A DNA stretch of 64,000 nucleotides from Bacteroidota bacterium (GTDB lineage: Bacteria > Bacteroidota > Bacteroidia > Bacteroidales > FEN-979). Positions 27,869 through 37,113 of this stretch are shown here, one piece after another. The position numbers were made by a program, and so were the translations under genes. Within the stretch, counting starts at the first letter, position 1; the number at the start of each line of letters is the position of its first letter. The notes under the pieces were generated by a model. That model was given only the letters and a program-made list of their open reading frames with translations. It was not told the DNA's origin and searched no databases. The stretch covers positions 30,375-94,374 of the forward strand of contig JAPLDF010000046.1 of assembly GCA_026391835.1 (NCBI GenBank), given 5' to 3'.

Positions 27869-29392
27869 ATGAATGATAAACTGTCGGTTCTTATCATTGA
27901 AGACAGCCAGGACGACGCTGAATTGAATGCCTGGTATTTGAAGAAAGCGGGGTATAATATTGATTTTACACGGGTGGAAACTCCCGGCGAGATGAAAAAT
28001 GCCGTCGCCTCACAAAAATGGGATATGATCCTGTCCGATTACTCAATGCCAATGTTTGATGTTCTCTCAGCCCTTGCCATCTACCACGCATCGGGTCTTG
28101 ATATACCGTTCATCGTCATTTCCGGTGCCATTGGCGAAGAAAAGGCGGTTGAAATGATCAAGGCAGGTGCACACGACTATTTGCTGAAGGATAACATGAT
28201 GCGCTTTGCCCCGGTTGTAAAGCGTGAACTCAGGGAGGCCCACCTGCGGCAAAACCTGTCTGATGCGAATATAGCGCTTTCTGCAAGCGAAGAGCGGTAT
28301 CGCACGATGATCAAGGCCTCTCCCGATGGTATTTTTATTTTGGATATCAATGGTGTAATCACGGAAGTTACTGCAGCCGGTCTTGCCTTGTTCGGAACGG
28401 ATGCTCCGGCCGACCTGGTTGGCAAACCTTTTTCAGAGTTTGTTCCGGCTCCTGAAATCAGGGAGCTGGCAGAAATTTATGAAAAAACAATCAGGGAAGG
28501 ACTTGCGCAAAATATTGAAATAAGATTGCTGAAAAAAGATAAATCGTTGCTGGTTACCGAGGCCAGTGCGACATTGCTGCATGATCCGGTCGGGAGGCCG
28601 ATCTCTTTTATGATCATCATCCGGGATATTTCACAACGGAAAAACCTCGAAATGCAGCTGATCCATTCCGACCGGATGGCCGGATTGGGTGAAATGGCTT
28701 CAGGTATTGCCCATGAGATCAATCAGCCGCTGAATACCATATCCATGGCCATGGACAATATATTGGGTGAACTTGCCACTGATGAGAAAATAGAGAAGAC
28801 CTACCTTCAGAAAAAAACCGATAAGATATTCGAAAACATCACCCGCATCAGGAACATCATCGACCACATCCGGGTTTTTTCAAGGGGGCACGACGACTAT
28901 ATCTCTACCGCTTTCAGCATCAATTCAAGCATCCGGAATGCCATCTCGATGGTGTCGGAACAGTTTAAATACCATGCTATTAACCTTAATTTGCTGCTTG
29001 ATGACGGATTGCCACAAGTTGTTGGAAATACCTTTAAATTTGAACAGGTTATCCTCAATTTGCTCTCAAATGCCAAAGATGCATTGCTTGAAAAGGAGAG
29101 CGGCCAGGACACTTGGGTCGACAAATCGATCGAAATCAGGTCATTTGCTGAAAAACAGCAGTTGATTGTCGAAGTATCTGACAATGGAGCAGGCATTGCA
29201 GATGAAAATCTCCAGCAGGTGATGCTGCCGTTTTATACCACCAAGGATCCCGGGAAGGGAACAGGGCTGGGATTGTCAGTTTCTTACCAGATCATCAAGG
29301 AGATGCACGGAACCATTGAGTTTTCAAGTACAGTGTCGGTAGGAACAAAAATTAAGATAATTTTGAATATTCAAAACGCCAGGGAAGAATGA
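27869..29392 (+). CDS. Sensor histidine kinase with N-terminal receiver and PAS domain
   Basis: A 507-residue cytoplasmic kinase with no membrane segment. A receiver domain (residues 1-125) has the phospho-acceptor D57 in ILSDYSMP. A PAS domain follows (about 143-257). The HisKA domain carries H282 in GIAHEINQP, and the C-terminal HATPase has the N box NLLSNAKDALL, DNGAG and GKGTGLGLS. The HEINQP H-box is typical of NtrB/DctB-like kinases that pair with NtrC regulators. ATG at 27869 fits the receiver start; an upstream TTG is rejected. The stop overlaps the next ATG by 4 bases (ATGA), so kinase and regulator are a cognate, coupled pair. An N-terminal receiver suggests input from another kinase. 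Confidence 0.92.
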   Translation: MNDKLSVLIIEDSQDDAELNAWYLKKAGYNIDFTRVETPGEMKNAVASQKWDMILSDYSMPMFDVLSALAIYHASGLDIPFIVISGAIGEEKAVEMIKAGAHDYLLKDNMMRFAPVVKRELREAHLRQNLSDANIALSASEERYRTMIKASPDGIFILDINGVITEVTAAGLALFGTDAPADLVGKPFSEFVPAPEIRELAEIYEKTIREGLAQNIEIRLLKKDKSLLVTEASATLLHDPVGRPISFMIIIRDISQRKNLEMQLIHSDRMAGLGEMASGIAHEINQPLNTISMAMDNILGELATDEKIEKTYLQKKTDKIFENITRIRNIIDHIRVFSRGHDDYISTAFSINSSIRNAISMVSEQFKYHAINLNLLLDDGLPQVVGNTFKFEQVILNLLSNAKDALLEKESGQDTWVDKSIEIRSFAEKQQLIVEVSDNGAGIADENLQQVMLPFYTTKDPGKGTGLGLSVSYQIIKEMHGTIEFSSTVSVGTKIKIILNIQNAREE

Positions 29393-30780
29393 CAAAGCAC
29401 GAAAAGATCGAAATCCTGATTCTTGATGATGAAAAGCAATTCACGGAAGAATTACATGAATTTTTACAAAAATCGGGATTTGAGTCCTTTGAAACCAATA
29501 CCTACCAGGATGCCAAACATATCCTGGCAGACCATGAAATTGATTTGCTGATCCTGGATGTACGTTTGCCGGGCATCAATGGTCTCGATATATTAAAAGA
29601 AGTTAAAATCCAGTATCCCAACCTGGAAGTTGTGATCATTTCCGCACATGGCGATATGGATACTGTTATCAAAGCCATGCGACTCGGCGCCTTCGACTAT
29701 CTGCGCAAACCATTCAGGCATATCGACATTCAAATCACCATCGAGCGTACGCAAAAATATCTCCATCTCCAGCGAAAACTTAAGCGGGTCCAGGAAAGGA
29801 ATTCGCTCATTTCAAAAACACTGGAGGAGAAAATCGATCGTCACTTTATCGGGATAAGCCCGCTGATCCGCGAAGTGTTTGACGCTGCCCTGACTGCCGC
29901 AAACTACCCCGACGCCAATGTGCTGATTACCGGCGAAAGCGGTACAGGCAAGGAAAATATTGCCAGGATCATCCATTTCTCAAGCCTCCGGAAGGAACAT
30001 ATTTTTTGCGCGGTAAACAGCAGCGCTATCACGGACTCTTTGCTTGAAAGCGAATTTTTCGGGCATAAAAAAGGGTCCTTTACCGGGGCGGTTGTGGATA
30101 AGATGGGCTTTTTCGAGGTATGCAACCAGGGTACCCTTTTTCTGGACGAGATCGCCGACATGCCGCTGAACCTCCAGGCAAAAATTTTGCGTGCCGCCGA
30201 GGAAAAAGTGATCACGAGGGTGGGGGATACAACCCCGATCCACACGGATTTCCGTATCATCTCATCGACCAACCATGACATTGAGAAGCGTGTGGAGGAA
30301 AATAAATTCAGGCTCGACCTTCTTCACCGGCTGAACACTCTCCACATTCACATCCCGCCGCTCAGGCAGAGACCTGAAGACATCAGGCCGCTGCTGGTCC
30401 ATTTTACGGAATCCTTTGCACAGAAGTTGAACCGTCCAAATCTTTCGATCCACAAGGATGTGTTTAAAACACTTGAAAAATATGCGTTCCCCGGAAATAT
30501 CAGGGAGTTGAAGAACATGTCGGAACGAGCCATCATGCTTTGTAAAAACAATTCGCTGACAGTTCACGATTTTCCATTGAAATCGCACACAATCTCATCT
30601 CCTGTTCCAGGTACAAAGTTGGCAAACCTGAAGAACCAGGAGATTGACCTGATACGCAAAGCGCTGGTATCCACACAATTCAATCAAAAAGCGGCGGCCG
30701 ACGTGCTTGGCATTACCCGTGATGCCCTCATCCGCAAAATGAAGAAGTACAGCCTGACTATTGAGAAAAGCGGAAATTAA
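29389..30780 (+). CDS. NtrC-family sigma-54-dependent response regulator (GSFTGA variant)
   Basis: A 463-residue regulator: receiver (1-125; D57 in LILDVRLPG), AAA+ sigma-54 activation domain and Fis-type HTH. Walker A is GESGTGKE at 182-189 and Walker B lies in GTLFLDEIADM. The loop that contacts sigma-54 reads GSFTGA (229-234) instead of GAFTGA. The C-terminal HTH (QKAAADVLGITRDALIRKMKKY) is of the Fis class. It is coupled to the kinase gene and lies 225 bases upstream of the PorP/SprF gene, whose leader has a possible sigma-54 site. It probably activates transcription of surface or secretion genes nearby (inference). Confidence 0.93.
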   Translation: MTKHEKIEILILDDEKQFTEELHEFLQKSGFESFETNTYQDAKHILADHEIDLLILDVRLPGINGLDILKEVKIQYPNLEVVIISAHGDMDTVIKAMRLGAFDYLRKPFRHIDIQITIERTQKYLHLQRKLKRVQERNSLISKTLEEKIDRHFIGISPLIREVFDAALTAANYPDANVLITGESGTGKENIARIIHFSSLRKEHIFCAVNSSAITDSLLESEFFGHKKGSFTGAVVDKMGFFEVCNQGTLFLDEIADMPLNLQAKILRAAEEKVITRVGDTTPIHTDFRIISSTNHDIEKRVEENKFRLDLLHRLNTLHIHIPPLRQRPEDIRPLLVHFTESFAQKLNRPNLSIHKDVFKTLEKYAFPGNIRELKNMSERAIMLCKNNSLTVHDFPLKSHTISSPVPGTKLANLKNQEIDLIRKALVSTQFNQKAAADVLGITRDALIRKMKKYSLTIEKSGN

Positions 30781-30946
30781 CGTTAAAACCGCACACCTGT
30801 GCGATTATTTCACTTTTCTTACCTATAGCCTCCATAACAAACAGGTGAACTTCGCTTCGCTGAAAAATAGTTAAAATATTTTATTATACTCATAATAAGA
30901 TAATTAGGTTCCATATTCTTTCCTGAATCAAATGCCCCCGGATTTC

Positions 30947-30962
30947 CGGACCGCTTTTTGCA
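30947..30962 (+). promoter_or_regulatory. Candidate sigma-54 (-24/-12) promoter of the PorP/SprF gene
   Basis: CGGACCGCTTTTTGCA has the invariant GG and GC dinucleotides separated by exactly ten bases and a perfect -12 half (TTGCA) relative to TGGCAC-N5-TTGCW. The -24 half is weaker. It lies 44 bases before the ATG at 31006 and just downstream of an NtrC-type activator gene, which supports the call. No enhancer site has been defined. Confidence 0.45.
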
Positions 30963-31005
30963 TTGTCTGCAATATTGTTGAGAAATTATCATCAAAAAAT
31001 TGCAG

Positions 31006-32103
31006 ATGTCGTTGCAGGGGATTCTTAAAATAACCACTTCCGTTTTCCTGATCATGGTTCTTTTTGTACCGGATTCTATTTGCCGTGACCCTTATTACAC
31101 GCAGTTTTCGAATGTTCCCTTGTTTTACAATCCCGCTTTTACCGGGATTTATACCGGAGCCAGGGTGAGGTTCTGCTCACGCAGCCAAAGCCCTACACCT
31201 GCATCGGGGTTTAATTCTTACTATTTATCCGCAGATATCGGCGACAGGAATTTACCTGGTAGCGGAGGTTTTGGTGTCATCGTTAACCAGGACAATGAAG
31301 GAATCGGATTTATTAAGAATTTTAACCTCGGTGCATCTTTTTCGGCAAGGGTACCGCTTAGCCGCCTGATCATCGGCCAGGTTGGGATCAAGGCATCCTG
31401 GCTGCAAAAGCGTGTTTCGTGGGACGACTTTGTATCTTCCCAAAAAGTATCCGAGAAATATGGCCACGTATATGATTCAGGTTTTGTCAGGCCGGATATC
31501 AATGTGTTGAATCTTCCCGATTTTGGCATCGGCGGACTGATACAGTTCACCAACTCCCAGGGTTGTTTATCCGGTACCGTCGGATTTGCAGTTGACCACC
31601 TGTTTGAGCCGGATGAGTCATTTCTTGAAACGGCGAAGTCCCCGTTGGCCAGGAAGTATACAGGACATGCCGATGTGGTTTTTTCGGTCAGGTGCCCGTC
31701 CGGGTTCAATGCCAGGGAAGATGATGCGTTGAAAATCAATCCCGGGATTATTTTTCAGAACCAGGGCAAAGCAAACGAACTTCAGGCAGGACTCAACCTT
31801 ACAAACTACGGGATCTATTTTGGCGCATGGTACAAGGGAACATATGGTCCTGTAACCGACCATTCGGTTGCCCTGCTGGGCGGTTACAGGTATGTGTTTG
31901 CCGAAAGCATGAGCATCAAGCTGACATACAGCTACGACATGCATGTCATGGGCCCGCAGAAAAAGAGTGGTGGTGTGCATGAAGTAAGCCTGGTGCTGGA
32001 ATTCAGCAGCCTGCATCTGTTCAGGAACGGTGGCGGTTCTTCCTTCCGCTCCCTGACCCAGGCCCAGAAGTATAATTCGCAACTGGCCTATTCCGACTTT
32101 TAA
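31006..32103 (+). CDS. PorP/SprF-family type IX secretion outer-membrane protein
   Basis: A 365-residue outer-membrane beta-barrel protein of the PorP/SprF family. SprF is needed for secretion of the giant adhesin SprB in gliding Flavobacterium, and PorP for T9SS in Porphyromonas. The hallmark follows the signal peptide (ending SICRD): DPYYTQFSNVPLFYNPAFTG. Further family strands are seen in GGFGVIVNQDNEGIG and in SIKLTYSYDMH near the end. ATG at 31006 is preferred over a TTG six bases earlier. Its stop codon abuts the stop of the convergent usher-like gene with no base between. The local giant adhesin is its likely client, although that protein has a type A rather than type B sorting domain. 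Confidence 0.9.
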   Translation: MSLQGILKITTSVFLIMVLFVPDSICRDPYYTQFSNVPLFYNPAFTGIYTGARVRFCSRSQSPTPASGFNSYYLSADIGDRNLPGSGGFGVIVNQDNEGIGFIKNFNLGASFSARVPLSRLIIGQVGIKASWLQKRVSWDDFVSSQKVSEKYGHVYDSGFVRPDINVLNLPDFGIGGLIQFTNSQGCLSGTVGFAVDHLFEPDESFLETAKSPLARKYTGHADVVFSVRCPSGFNAREDDALKINPGIIFQNQGKANELQAGLNLTNYGIYFGAWYKGTYGPVTDHSVALLGGYRYVFAESMSIKLTYSYDMHVMGPQKKSGGVHEVSLVLEFSSLHLFRNGGGSSFRSLTQAQKYNSQLAYSDF

Positions 32104-34734
32104 CTATTTCTCCTCTGTTTTATCCTTTTCAGGATTCGGAATCAAATGAATCTGGAGTCCTTCGATGTTATCTCCCTGCGCCAGTGCCTGTATTTCAAAC
32201 TTCAATGCACCCTGTGGGTTTGTGACATCAAGGAACCCAAGTTGCGCCTTGTCTACCTCGATGGTGTATTTGCCAGGAGGGACGTCCATGATGTAAAACC
32301 CGCCATCAGAAAAAGTACGAACGGTCTCCTCATATTTATTGGTAATGCCTTTTATCAAAAGTCTTAACCCGCCCTGTGCCTGCGGGCCGGTGGCCTTGTC
32401 AACAAAGACCTTCCCGTCAACGATTCCTCCCCGGTAAAAAGCAATCTCGATGCGCTTGTACTGGTTCGGGTCGGTTACAAACGAGAATTCAGTTTCCAAC
32501 GGCACCAGCGTCGGGTCCGAGATGGCATTGCGGTTGACTTTCAGGTTATACCGGTAATAACTTTGAAGCTGGCTTAATCGCAATACCCCGTCTCTGCCAA
32601 CTTTTGAAGAAACCGGATTGTCAAGGGTTACAGAATTATAAGGCAATATTTCATCCCCCTTGTCATAAACTCCAGAATTATTGTTGTCGATATACGAAAC
32701 AATGGATACCGCTGAACGCCCAACCTGCTCACGATTTGACATGTCCAGTTTCCCGTTACGGGCATCCACACCAACGGAGCCATTTAGACTTTCACGAAAT
32801 GCAGTTTCACTTCCAAATGAGTTGAATGTCGTGGTCGACCGGATTGCATTCAGGTCAAGTGTAAATCCCACTTCAGTAGCAATATTTTTCTGAAGGAAGT
32901 TATAACCCAGGTTTATGTTTAGTCTGCCATTCTTGAATAAGGTCCGGGATAACTGTAAGTCAGCCTGTATGAAAGTTGTATAGTTAAAGTTATACTGTGC
33001 CTGAGCTCTGATGAACATACCACGCACATAGACAGGTACACCGGGTGTCCGGGCAATGGTATATGTGAGGGATGTTGTCAGTGATTGTTCTGTATTCAGG
33101 ATAAAATCATGGATATGACTTAAGGCATGCCGGTAGTTGGCCCTAAAGTTGAACTGCCATATCCTTGAACTTAAGTCAACATTGTATTTTGTCGTGGTAC
33201 TGCCCGGAAGTTGCGTTTGCTGACCACCTAACCTGATACCCGCATTCATTCCGAAAATGTTAAGAGGCAGATAAACATTGCCTACTATGTCGTCCATCGC
33301 CCCAACGAGGTTAAATTTTCCCTGATGCGGAAAATGTGAATACACCAGGTTGATGCTGAGGTCAGATGGATACATGACACTTCCAGAAAGCCGATAATAA
33401 TTGTCAGGGGCTATGTCTGCCGTTATCAGGTATTGCTTTGCTATCCTGGTGGAGATACTGCTGTATAAAAGTGGAGTTGACGCCCAGAGTTCTTTGGCGA
33501 AATAGTCAGCACCTGCTGAGACCGTTAGCCATTTTGCGATCCCCACTCCTACATCGCCATGTCCGACATATTTTTCCTTAGCCAATTCGGTTGGTGAATC
33601 TTCAACAATACCACCCTGCAGGTTATAAGAAACAACCCCCTGAGGTAAAAAGGTAAAGGGTACCTGCATCTCACGGTCTATCATTTTTACTTCCCCTGAA
33701 GGTGTATATACACGGGTGCTCAGGCGTGATGTGCCGTAAGTGATCGGTACGTTGAACCGGTAATAACCGAGTTCATCGGCACGCATATAGCCGATCAGTC
33801 GGTCGTTCAGGTAGAGTTCTACCTCTGATTCCGGTTCTGTATGGCCATCAAACACATAGGTGTCGTAATTCCTGCGGGGTTCAACTGGATCATTGCTGAT
33901 TGAGATTCCCCTTATTTGTCCGCGTAGCAATCCAGTGGTTGACATTTGGCCGGCGGTAAAGGTTGCAAAAAACGGGTTGTCACGCACTACGAATCTCCAT
34001 CTCAAACCACTGGCTAGTAAACTGTTCGGTGAATTGACGGTTTTTGCTCCAATGACAGTACCTTGTATATCACCGCCAAGGACTTCCATGCCTCCGGTGA
34101 AAGTGTATCCAAAACTTTGGGAATTGGCTGTGTAAATACCATTAAGTGCATAATCAACCATTGCGCCGCCAAGAATTTTCCGCGCTCGGTTATATGCAAG
34201 GGGATAATCCTTTTTTAATTCGCCCGTTTGCGTTTTATTCCTTTGTTCTTCCCGTTCTTGTTTTTCCTGCACCGGAAGTTTCTTATCCGTGACAAGGGTA
34301 AGGTTTAGGTAATCGATATTCACGGTAAAAACCAGGCCGAACACTTTTTCAAAAATAAAAGGGCTGAGATAAAAATCCATGTCGCGGATACGAAAATCAT
34401 CAGGGGTGAGGGCGAACGACTCTCTCCCGAGTTGAATCTGCATGGTATTCAGATTGATCACAAAAGGATTCTCGGAGCTCAGGTAATTTCCGCGAATCGT
34501 AAAGTTCTTTACGTCAGGTTCATAACCGATCTCAAAAAGCGTGAAAAGTTCTGTAACTGGAAGAAAGGTCTGGTTGGTTTCGTTATTTAAGATACAACTT
34601 AAATAAACAGCTCCGATGGCCGGGAACCTGAAAGCAAGCATGACATCTTCGTCTTGGGAAGTTTGCGGGAAGGCACTAAAACATATGAATATAAGGAAAA
34701 TAGCAAGGAAAAATGAATTAATGGTATTTTTCAT
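32104..34734 (-). CDS. Outer-membrane usher-like protein (chaperone-usher pilus assembly)
   Basis: An 876-residue exported protein with the layout of fimbrial ushers. A signal peptide (~24 residues) is followed by an N-terminal domain (25-155; FLPVTELFTLFEIGY … FGLVFTVNIDYLNLTL). A long beta-barrel region starts near 195. A plug-like Ig insert (about 288-360; YVFDGHTEPESEVELYLN, GYYRFNVPITYGTSRL) ends in VPFTFLPQGVVSYNLQGG, the usual usher junction back into the barrel. C-terminal Ig-like segments include SYIDNNNSGVYDKGDEILP and a carboxypeptidase-regulatory-like domain (FYIMDVPPGKYTIEV). Ushers form the pore and platform for pilus subunits. It lies 18 bases after the chaperone gene. The family call rests on layout and motifs, not an alignment. 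Confidence 0.78.
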   Translation of the reverse strand: MKNTINSFFLAIFLIFICFSAFPQTSQDEDVMLAFRFPAIGAVYLSCILNNETNQTFLPVTELFTLFEIGYEPDVKNFTIRGNYLSSENPFVINLNTMQIQLGRESFALTPDDFRIRDMDFYLSPFIFEKVFGLVFTVNIDYLNLTLVTDKKLPVQEKQEREEQRNKTQTGELKKDYPLAYNRARKILGGAMVDYALNGIYTANSQSFGYTFTGGMEVLGGDIQGTVIGAKTVNSPNSLLASGLRWRFVVRDNPFFATFTAGQMSTTGLLRGQIRGISISNDPVEPRRNYDTYVFDGHTEPESEVELYLNDRLIGYMRADELGYYRFNVPITYGTSRLSTRVYTPSGEVKMIDREMQVPFTFLPQGVVSYNLQGGIVEDSPTELAKEKYVGHGDVGVGIAKWLTVSAGADYFAKELWASTPLLYSSISTRIAKQYLITADIAPDNYYRLSGSVMYPSDLSINLVYSHFPHQGKFNLVGAMDDIVGNVYLPLNIFGMNAGIRLGGQQTQLPGSTTTKYNVDLSSRIWQFNFRANYRHALSHIHDFILNTEQSLTTSLTYTIARTPGVPVYVRGMFIRAQAQYNFNYTTFIQADLQLSRTLFKNGRLNINLGYNFLQKNIATEVGFTLDLNAIRSTTTFNSFGSETAFRESLNGSVGVDARNGKLDMSNREQVGRSAVSIVSYIDNNNSGVYDKGDEILPYNSVTLDNPVSSKVGRDGVLRLSQLQSYYRYNLKVNRNAISDPTLVPLETEFSFVTDPNQYKRIEIAFYRGGIVDGKVFVDKATGPQAQGGLRLLIKGITNKYEETVRTFSDGGFYIMDVPPGKYTIEVDKAQLGFLDVTNPQGALKFEIQALAQGDNIEGLQIHLIPNPEKDKTEEK

Positions 34735-34752
34735 TTTCCTCTTAACCCAACA

Positions 34753-35589
34753 CTATTTTATTACAACATCAACCGTTTCCTTGACAGGTTGTGCCTGTAC
34801 AAGGTCGCTTGCGGCCATGTCGCTACGTTTGGTCTCAAAACTTACTTCAAGTTTGTAAGTTCCAGGTGCAACCCTCGCAATTGCGAGGTCTATACGCCTG
34901 AGTACTTTGAAATATGCGGTGGCGGAGGTTTGTGTATTGGCGACGACCTTTCCTTTGGCATCCATCAGTTTGGCATGCATGGTTCCTATGAAAGGAGCAT
35001 CTCCCAAACGGTCAAGCTGGGTTTTGATTACGAGCAGGGAATCTTTCTGGGTGGCATCGATCTTTTCGATCTTTAGGCCGGTAGTTACTTTTCCGCGTTT
35101 GTAGAAGGCAGGGATAACCTGTTCGAAATTGAAACTGATTTTCGTGCTGATACCTTCTACGGTAGTTTTTGCAACCTCTGTGGTTTGGGGTTTGGCAAGG
35201 ATTTTGGCCCTGGTAAAATAATAACCATCTTTCATCCCTGGGGTAGGCTTAATCTGAACACGAATGGTGCGCTGTTGGTTTGCAGGCAGGATAAATGTAC
35301 GCGGGAAGGCACGTACTATCGGATCAATTGCAAATAGCTTAAAGGCAATAGAATCGGTATAATTCATCACGAGGTTGCCCTCTGCATCGGAACCAGGATA
35401 ACCGAAAGCAAATGAAATCTCGACTTCCTGGGGTTGCGCTGAATTGTTGGTGATGTAGATGTTTCCTACACCGCTTTTACCATCAACAGAAACGTAAGGA
35501 GGAGAAATCGCCAGTTGTGCGAGCAAAACAGTAAAATTTGATAAAACCAATATTACAATAAGTGTGATTGAAAACCTTAACTTATTCAT
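34753..35589 (-). CDS. PapD-like periplasmic pilus chaperone
   Basis: A 278-residue periplasmic protein with a type I signal peptide (to about A24, ending LLAQ). The first Ig-like domain has the chaperone pattern NIYITNNSAQPQEVEISFAF, then AIDPIVRAFPRTFILPANQQRTIRVQ, which corresponds to the PapD stretch in which a proline, arginine and glutamine-rich turn precedes strand F1/G1. K150 in GISTKISFNF is placed like the conserved subunit-anchoring lysine (K112 in PapD); a clear counterpart of R8 is not seen. The second domain (about 165-275) is a beta sandwich. It would hold pilin-like subunits and deliver them to the usher encoded 18 bases downstream. Confidence 0.8.
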   Translation of the reverse strand: MNKLRFSITLIVILVLSNFTVLLAQLAISPPYVSVDGKSGVGNIYITNNSAQPQEVEISFAFGYPGSDAEGNLVMNYTDSIAFKLFAIDPIVRAFPRTFILPANQQRTIRVQIKPTPGMKDGYYFTRAKILAKPQTTEVAKTTVEGISTKISFNFEQVIPAFYKRGKVTTGLKIEKIDATQKDSLLVIKTQLDRLGDAPFIGTMHAKLMDAKGKVVANTQTSATAYFKVLRRIDLAIARVAPGTYKLEVSFETKRSDMAASDLVQAQPVKETVDVVIK

Positions 35590-35651
35590 TTTTATTTAGT
35601 TTATTGGGTGAGTAATAATTGGCTAAATTGAAAAATTCGTTCATTCGTGAA

Positions 35652-35659
35652 CAAATATA
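35652..35659 (-). promoter_or_regulatory. Candidate -7 box for the chaperone-usher genes
   Basis: On the minus strand this reads TATATTTG, matching TAnnTTTG. It lies 62 bases upstream of the chaperone ATG and just downstream of the strong hairpin that follows the last pilin-like gene. No TTG at the expected -33 distance is seen, so the promoter call is weak. The same octamer precedes the second NtrC-type gene. Confidence 0.35.
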
Positions 35660-35662
35660 CAT

Positions 35663-35715
35663 AATAAAAAATGAAAAGGTAAAAATATTTACTTTCTACC
35701 TTTTCATTTTTTATT
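35663..35715 (-). terminator. Strong hairpin between pilin-like and chaperone genes
   Basis: Two perfect 19-base arms (35663-35681, AATAAAAAATGAAAAGGTA, and 35697-35715) with a 15-base loop form an uninterrupted stem whose 3' arm is U-rich in either direction. It lies 46 bases after the stop of the DUF4402 pilin-like gene. It is a likely intrinsic terminator or attenuator that would keep subunit transcript above chaperone-usher transcript. Confidence 0.75.
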
Positions 35716-35760
35716 TAATAACGTGTCAATTGCACGTAAATTCTCGTCGGTAACACAAGA

Positions 35761-36318
35761 CTAGTTATACTCAGCTGAAAGTGTGATTGTACCTGAGTAT
35801 ACACCAGCAATCTGACCGGCCAGTGGTTTCACGGTACCACCAATATGAACATAGACAAGTGGCTCTGTAGCAGACGCAGCAACTCTAGTCTGATTTGTTA
35901 CTACGGGAACTCCAAGTACCTGGGTGCCTCCAGTAGTACCAATAGTATAAGCAGTTGTGTAATTGTCAAATACCATTGTATGCGAAGCGCCATCCGACAG
36001 AAATCCGGTTGTAGTTGTTAAGTGATAGTCAATGGAGGCGCCAAGTGCTCTTGTTATTTTACCAATACCTTGGCTAACACCTTGTTGACTTGGATTAGAC
36101 CCACCCGTAGCCACGCCAAGGGTACTAACTGTTTTATCACTTCCTATAACCACAACACCAAAATCCAATGCATGCTCAGATGCAACGGCAATCTCTGCAT
36201 AAACGGTAGCATTTGCAGTGATCGGTGCGGTCTTTGCATTTTGTGCGTAATTACTCATTGAAAATCCAAACACCATCGTAATGGCGGCAAACATGCTGAT
36301 AATCGTTGTTTTTTTCAT
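35761..36318 (-). CDS. DUF4402 domain protein, probable pilus subunit
   Basis: A 185-residue exported protein. The signal peptide ends SNYAQ, with a mature N-terminus around QNAKTAPITANATVYAEI. DUF4402 features are the start of the domain (ALDFGVVVIGSDKTV), the glycine-rich middle and the end AGVYSGTITLSAEYN. DUF4402 proteins are small beta-sandwich secreted proteins often linked to fimbriae. The final pattern Y-x-G-x-hydrophobic-x-hydrophobic … E-Y is shared with the three upstream small genes. Being nearest to the chaperone gene and followed by a strong hairpin, it is a candidate major subunit (inference). There is no lipobox cysteine, unlike the lipoprotein-derived type V pilins of Bacteroidales. 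Confidence 0.85.
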   Translation of the reverse strand: MKKTTIISMFAAITMVFGFSMSNYAQNAKTAPITANATVYAEIAVASEHALDFGVVVIGSDKTVSTLGVATGGSNPSQQGVSQGIGKITRALGASIDYHLTTTTGFLSDGASHTMVFDNYTTAYTIGTTGGTQVLGVPVVTNQTRVAASATEPLVYVHIGGTVKPLAGQIAGVYSGTITLSAEYN

Positions 36319-36500
36319 AATTTTTGTTTTTGTTTGTGAATGATTTTTTTGTTTAATTAAATTTGGTTTATTTTGGTTTTTTTGTTAGGGTATTCTTATT
36401 TAGTGCTTTTATACGCTGTATTTTTTAAAAGGTTTCGTGGTGGTAATTCAGGATGAATTGATTGTTTTCATGGGTTGGGTTTTGGTTAACAAGGTGTTTG

Positions 36501-37052
36501 TTAATACTCGATGGTTAAGTGTATCTCGCCTTCGAACGGGCTTTCGGCATTTGAAGGAACTTCGGCCGTACTTTTCAGGTAGAGGTATGCCTGCAGGTCG
36601 TCATCCTTCATGTTTTTCTCCTGCACGACGCCCGGGCCCTTGCTTAATTTAAACACATTGTTCTTGTTGTTCAGCCAGTTCAGCTTGTGTACATCGCTGC
36701 CACTGCTGGTTTGCCATGCCATGTTCATGCTGAAGGGCATGGTTTGTTTTTCCTTGTTCACCAGTACCTCGGGAGCGTCCATCCGTACCAGGATATCGGT
36801 GTTCTCTTTTCCGGTGATCGTAAAGGCGCCGATGGCATTGACTGAATGCTGCGCGGATAAACCCTCTTTTGTATTTCCAAACTCATTTTCAGGAATAATC
36901 TCAAAAGGCATCATCTGCTGCATGCCAACGGTTGAATTGACGTTGATGTTCACTTTCAGGGATTGAGCGGAAATCCCGGCTGTCATGAAAAAACAACCAA
37001 AAAGGCTGAGTGCCAGTGCACCTGTCAGTCCGATTTGATTTGTTTTTTTCAT
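36501..37052 (-). CDS. Pilin-like exported protein
   Basis: A 183-residue exported protein with a signal peptide of about 30 residues (to GISAQ). The mature part (SLKVNINVNSTVGMQQMMPFEIIP …) is predicted all-beta and ends FEGEIHLTIEY, the shared terminal pattern of this locus. Residues ~60-85 (GAFTITGKENTDILVRMDAPEVL) resemble DUF4402 mid-domain strands. ATG at 37052 is chosen because it begins MKKTNQIG directly at the signal peptide; a start 33 bases upstream would add a polar leader. LFGC inside the signal resembles a lipobox weakly, but the following FFMTAG is hydrophobic, so lipidation seems unlikely. A good promoter lies about 60 bases upstream. Confidence 0.78.
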   Translation of the reverse strand: MKKTNQIGLTGALALSLFGCFFMTAGISAQSLKVNINVNSTVGMQQMMPFEIIPENEFGNTKEGLSAQHSVNAIGAFTITGKENTDILVRMDAPEVLVNKEKQTMPFSMNMAWQTSSGSDVHKLNWLNNKNNVFKLSKGPGVVQEKNMKDDDLQAYLYLKSTAEVPSNAESPFEGEIHLTIEY

Positions 37053-37113
37053 TTTATTTGTTTTTTTATTGTGTGAAAAATGCAATTTGCTTGTAAATCT
37101 TTCGCCGAAGCAA

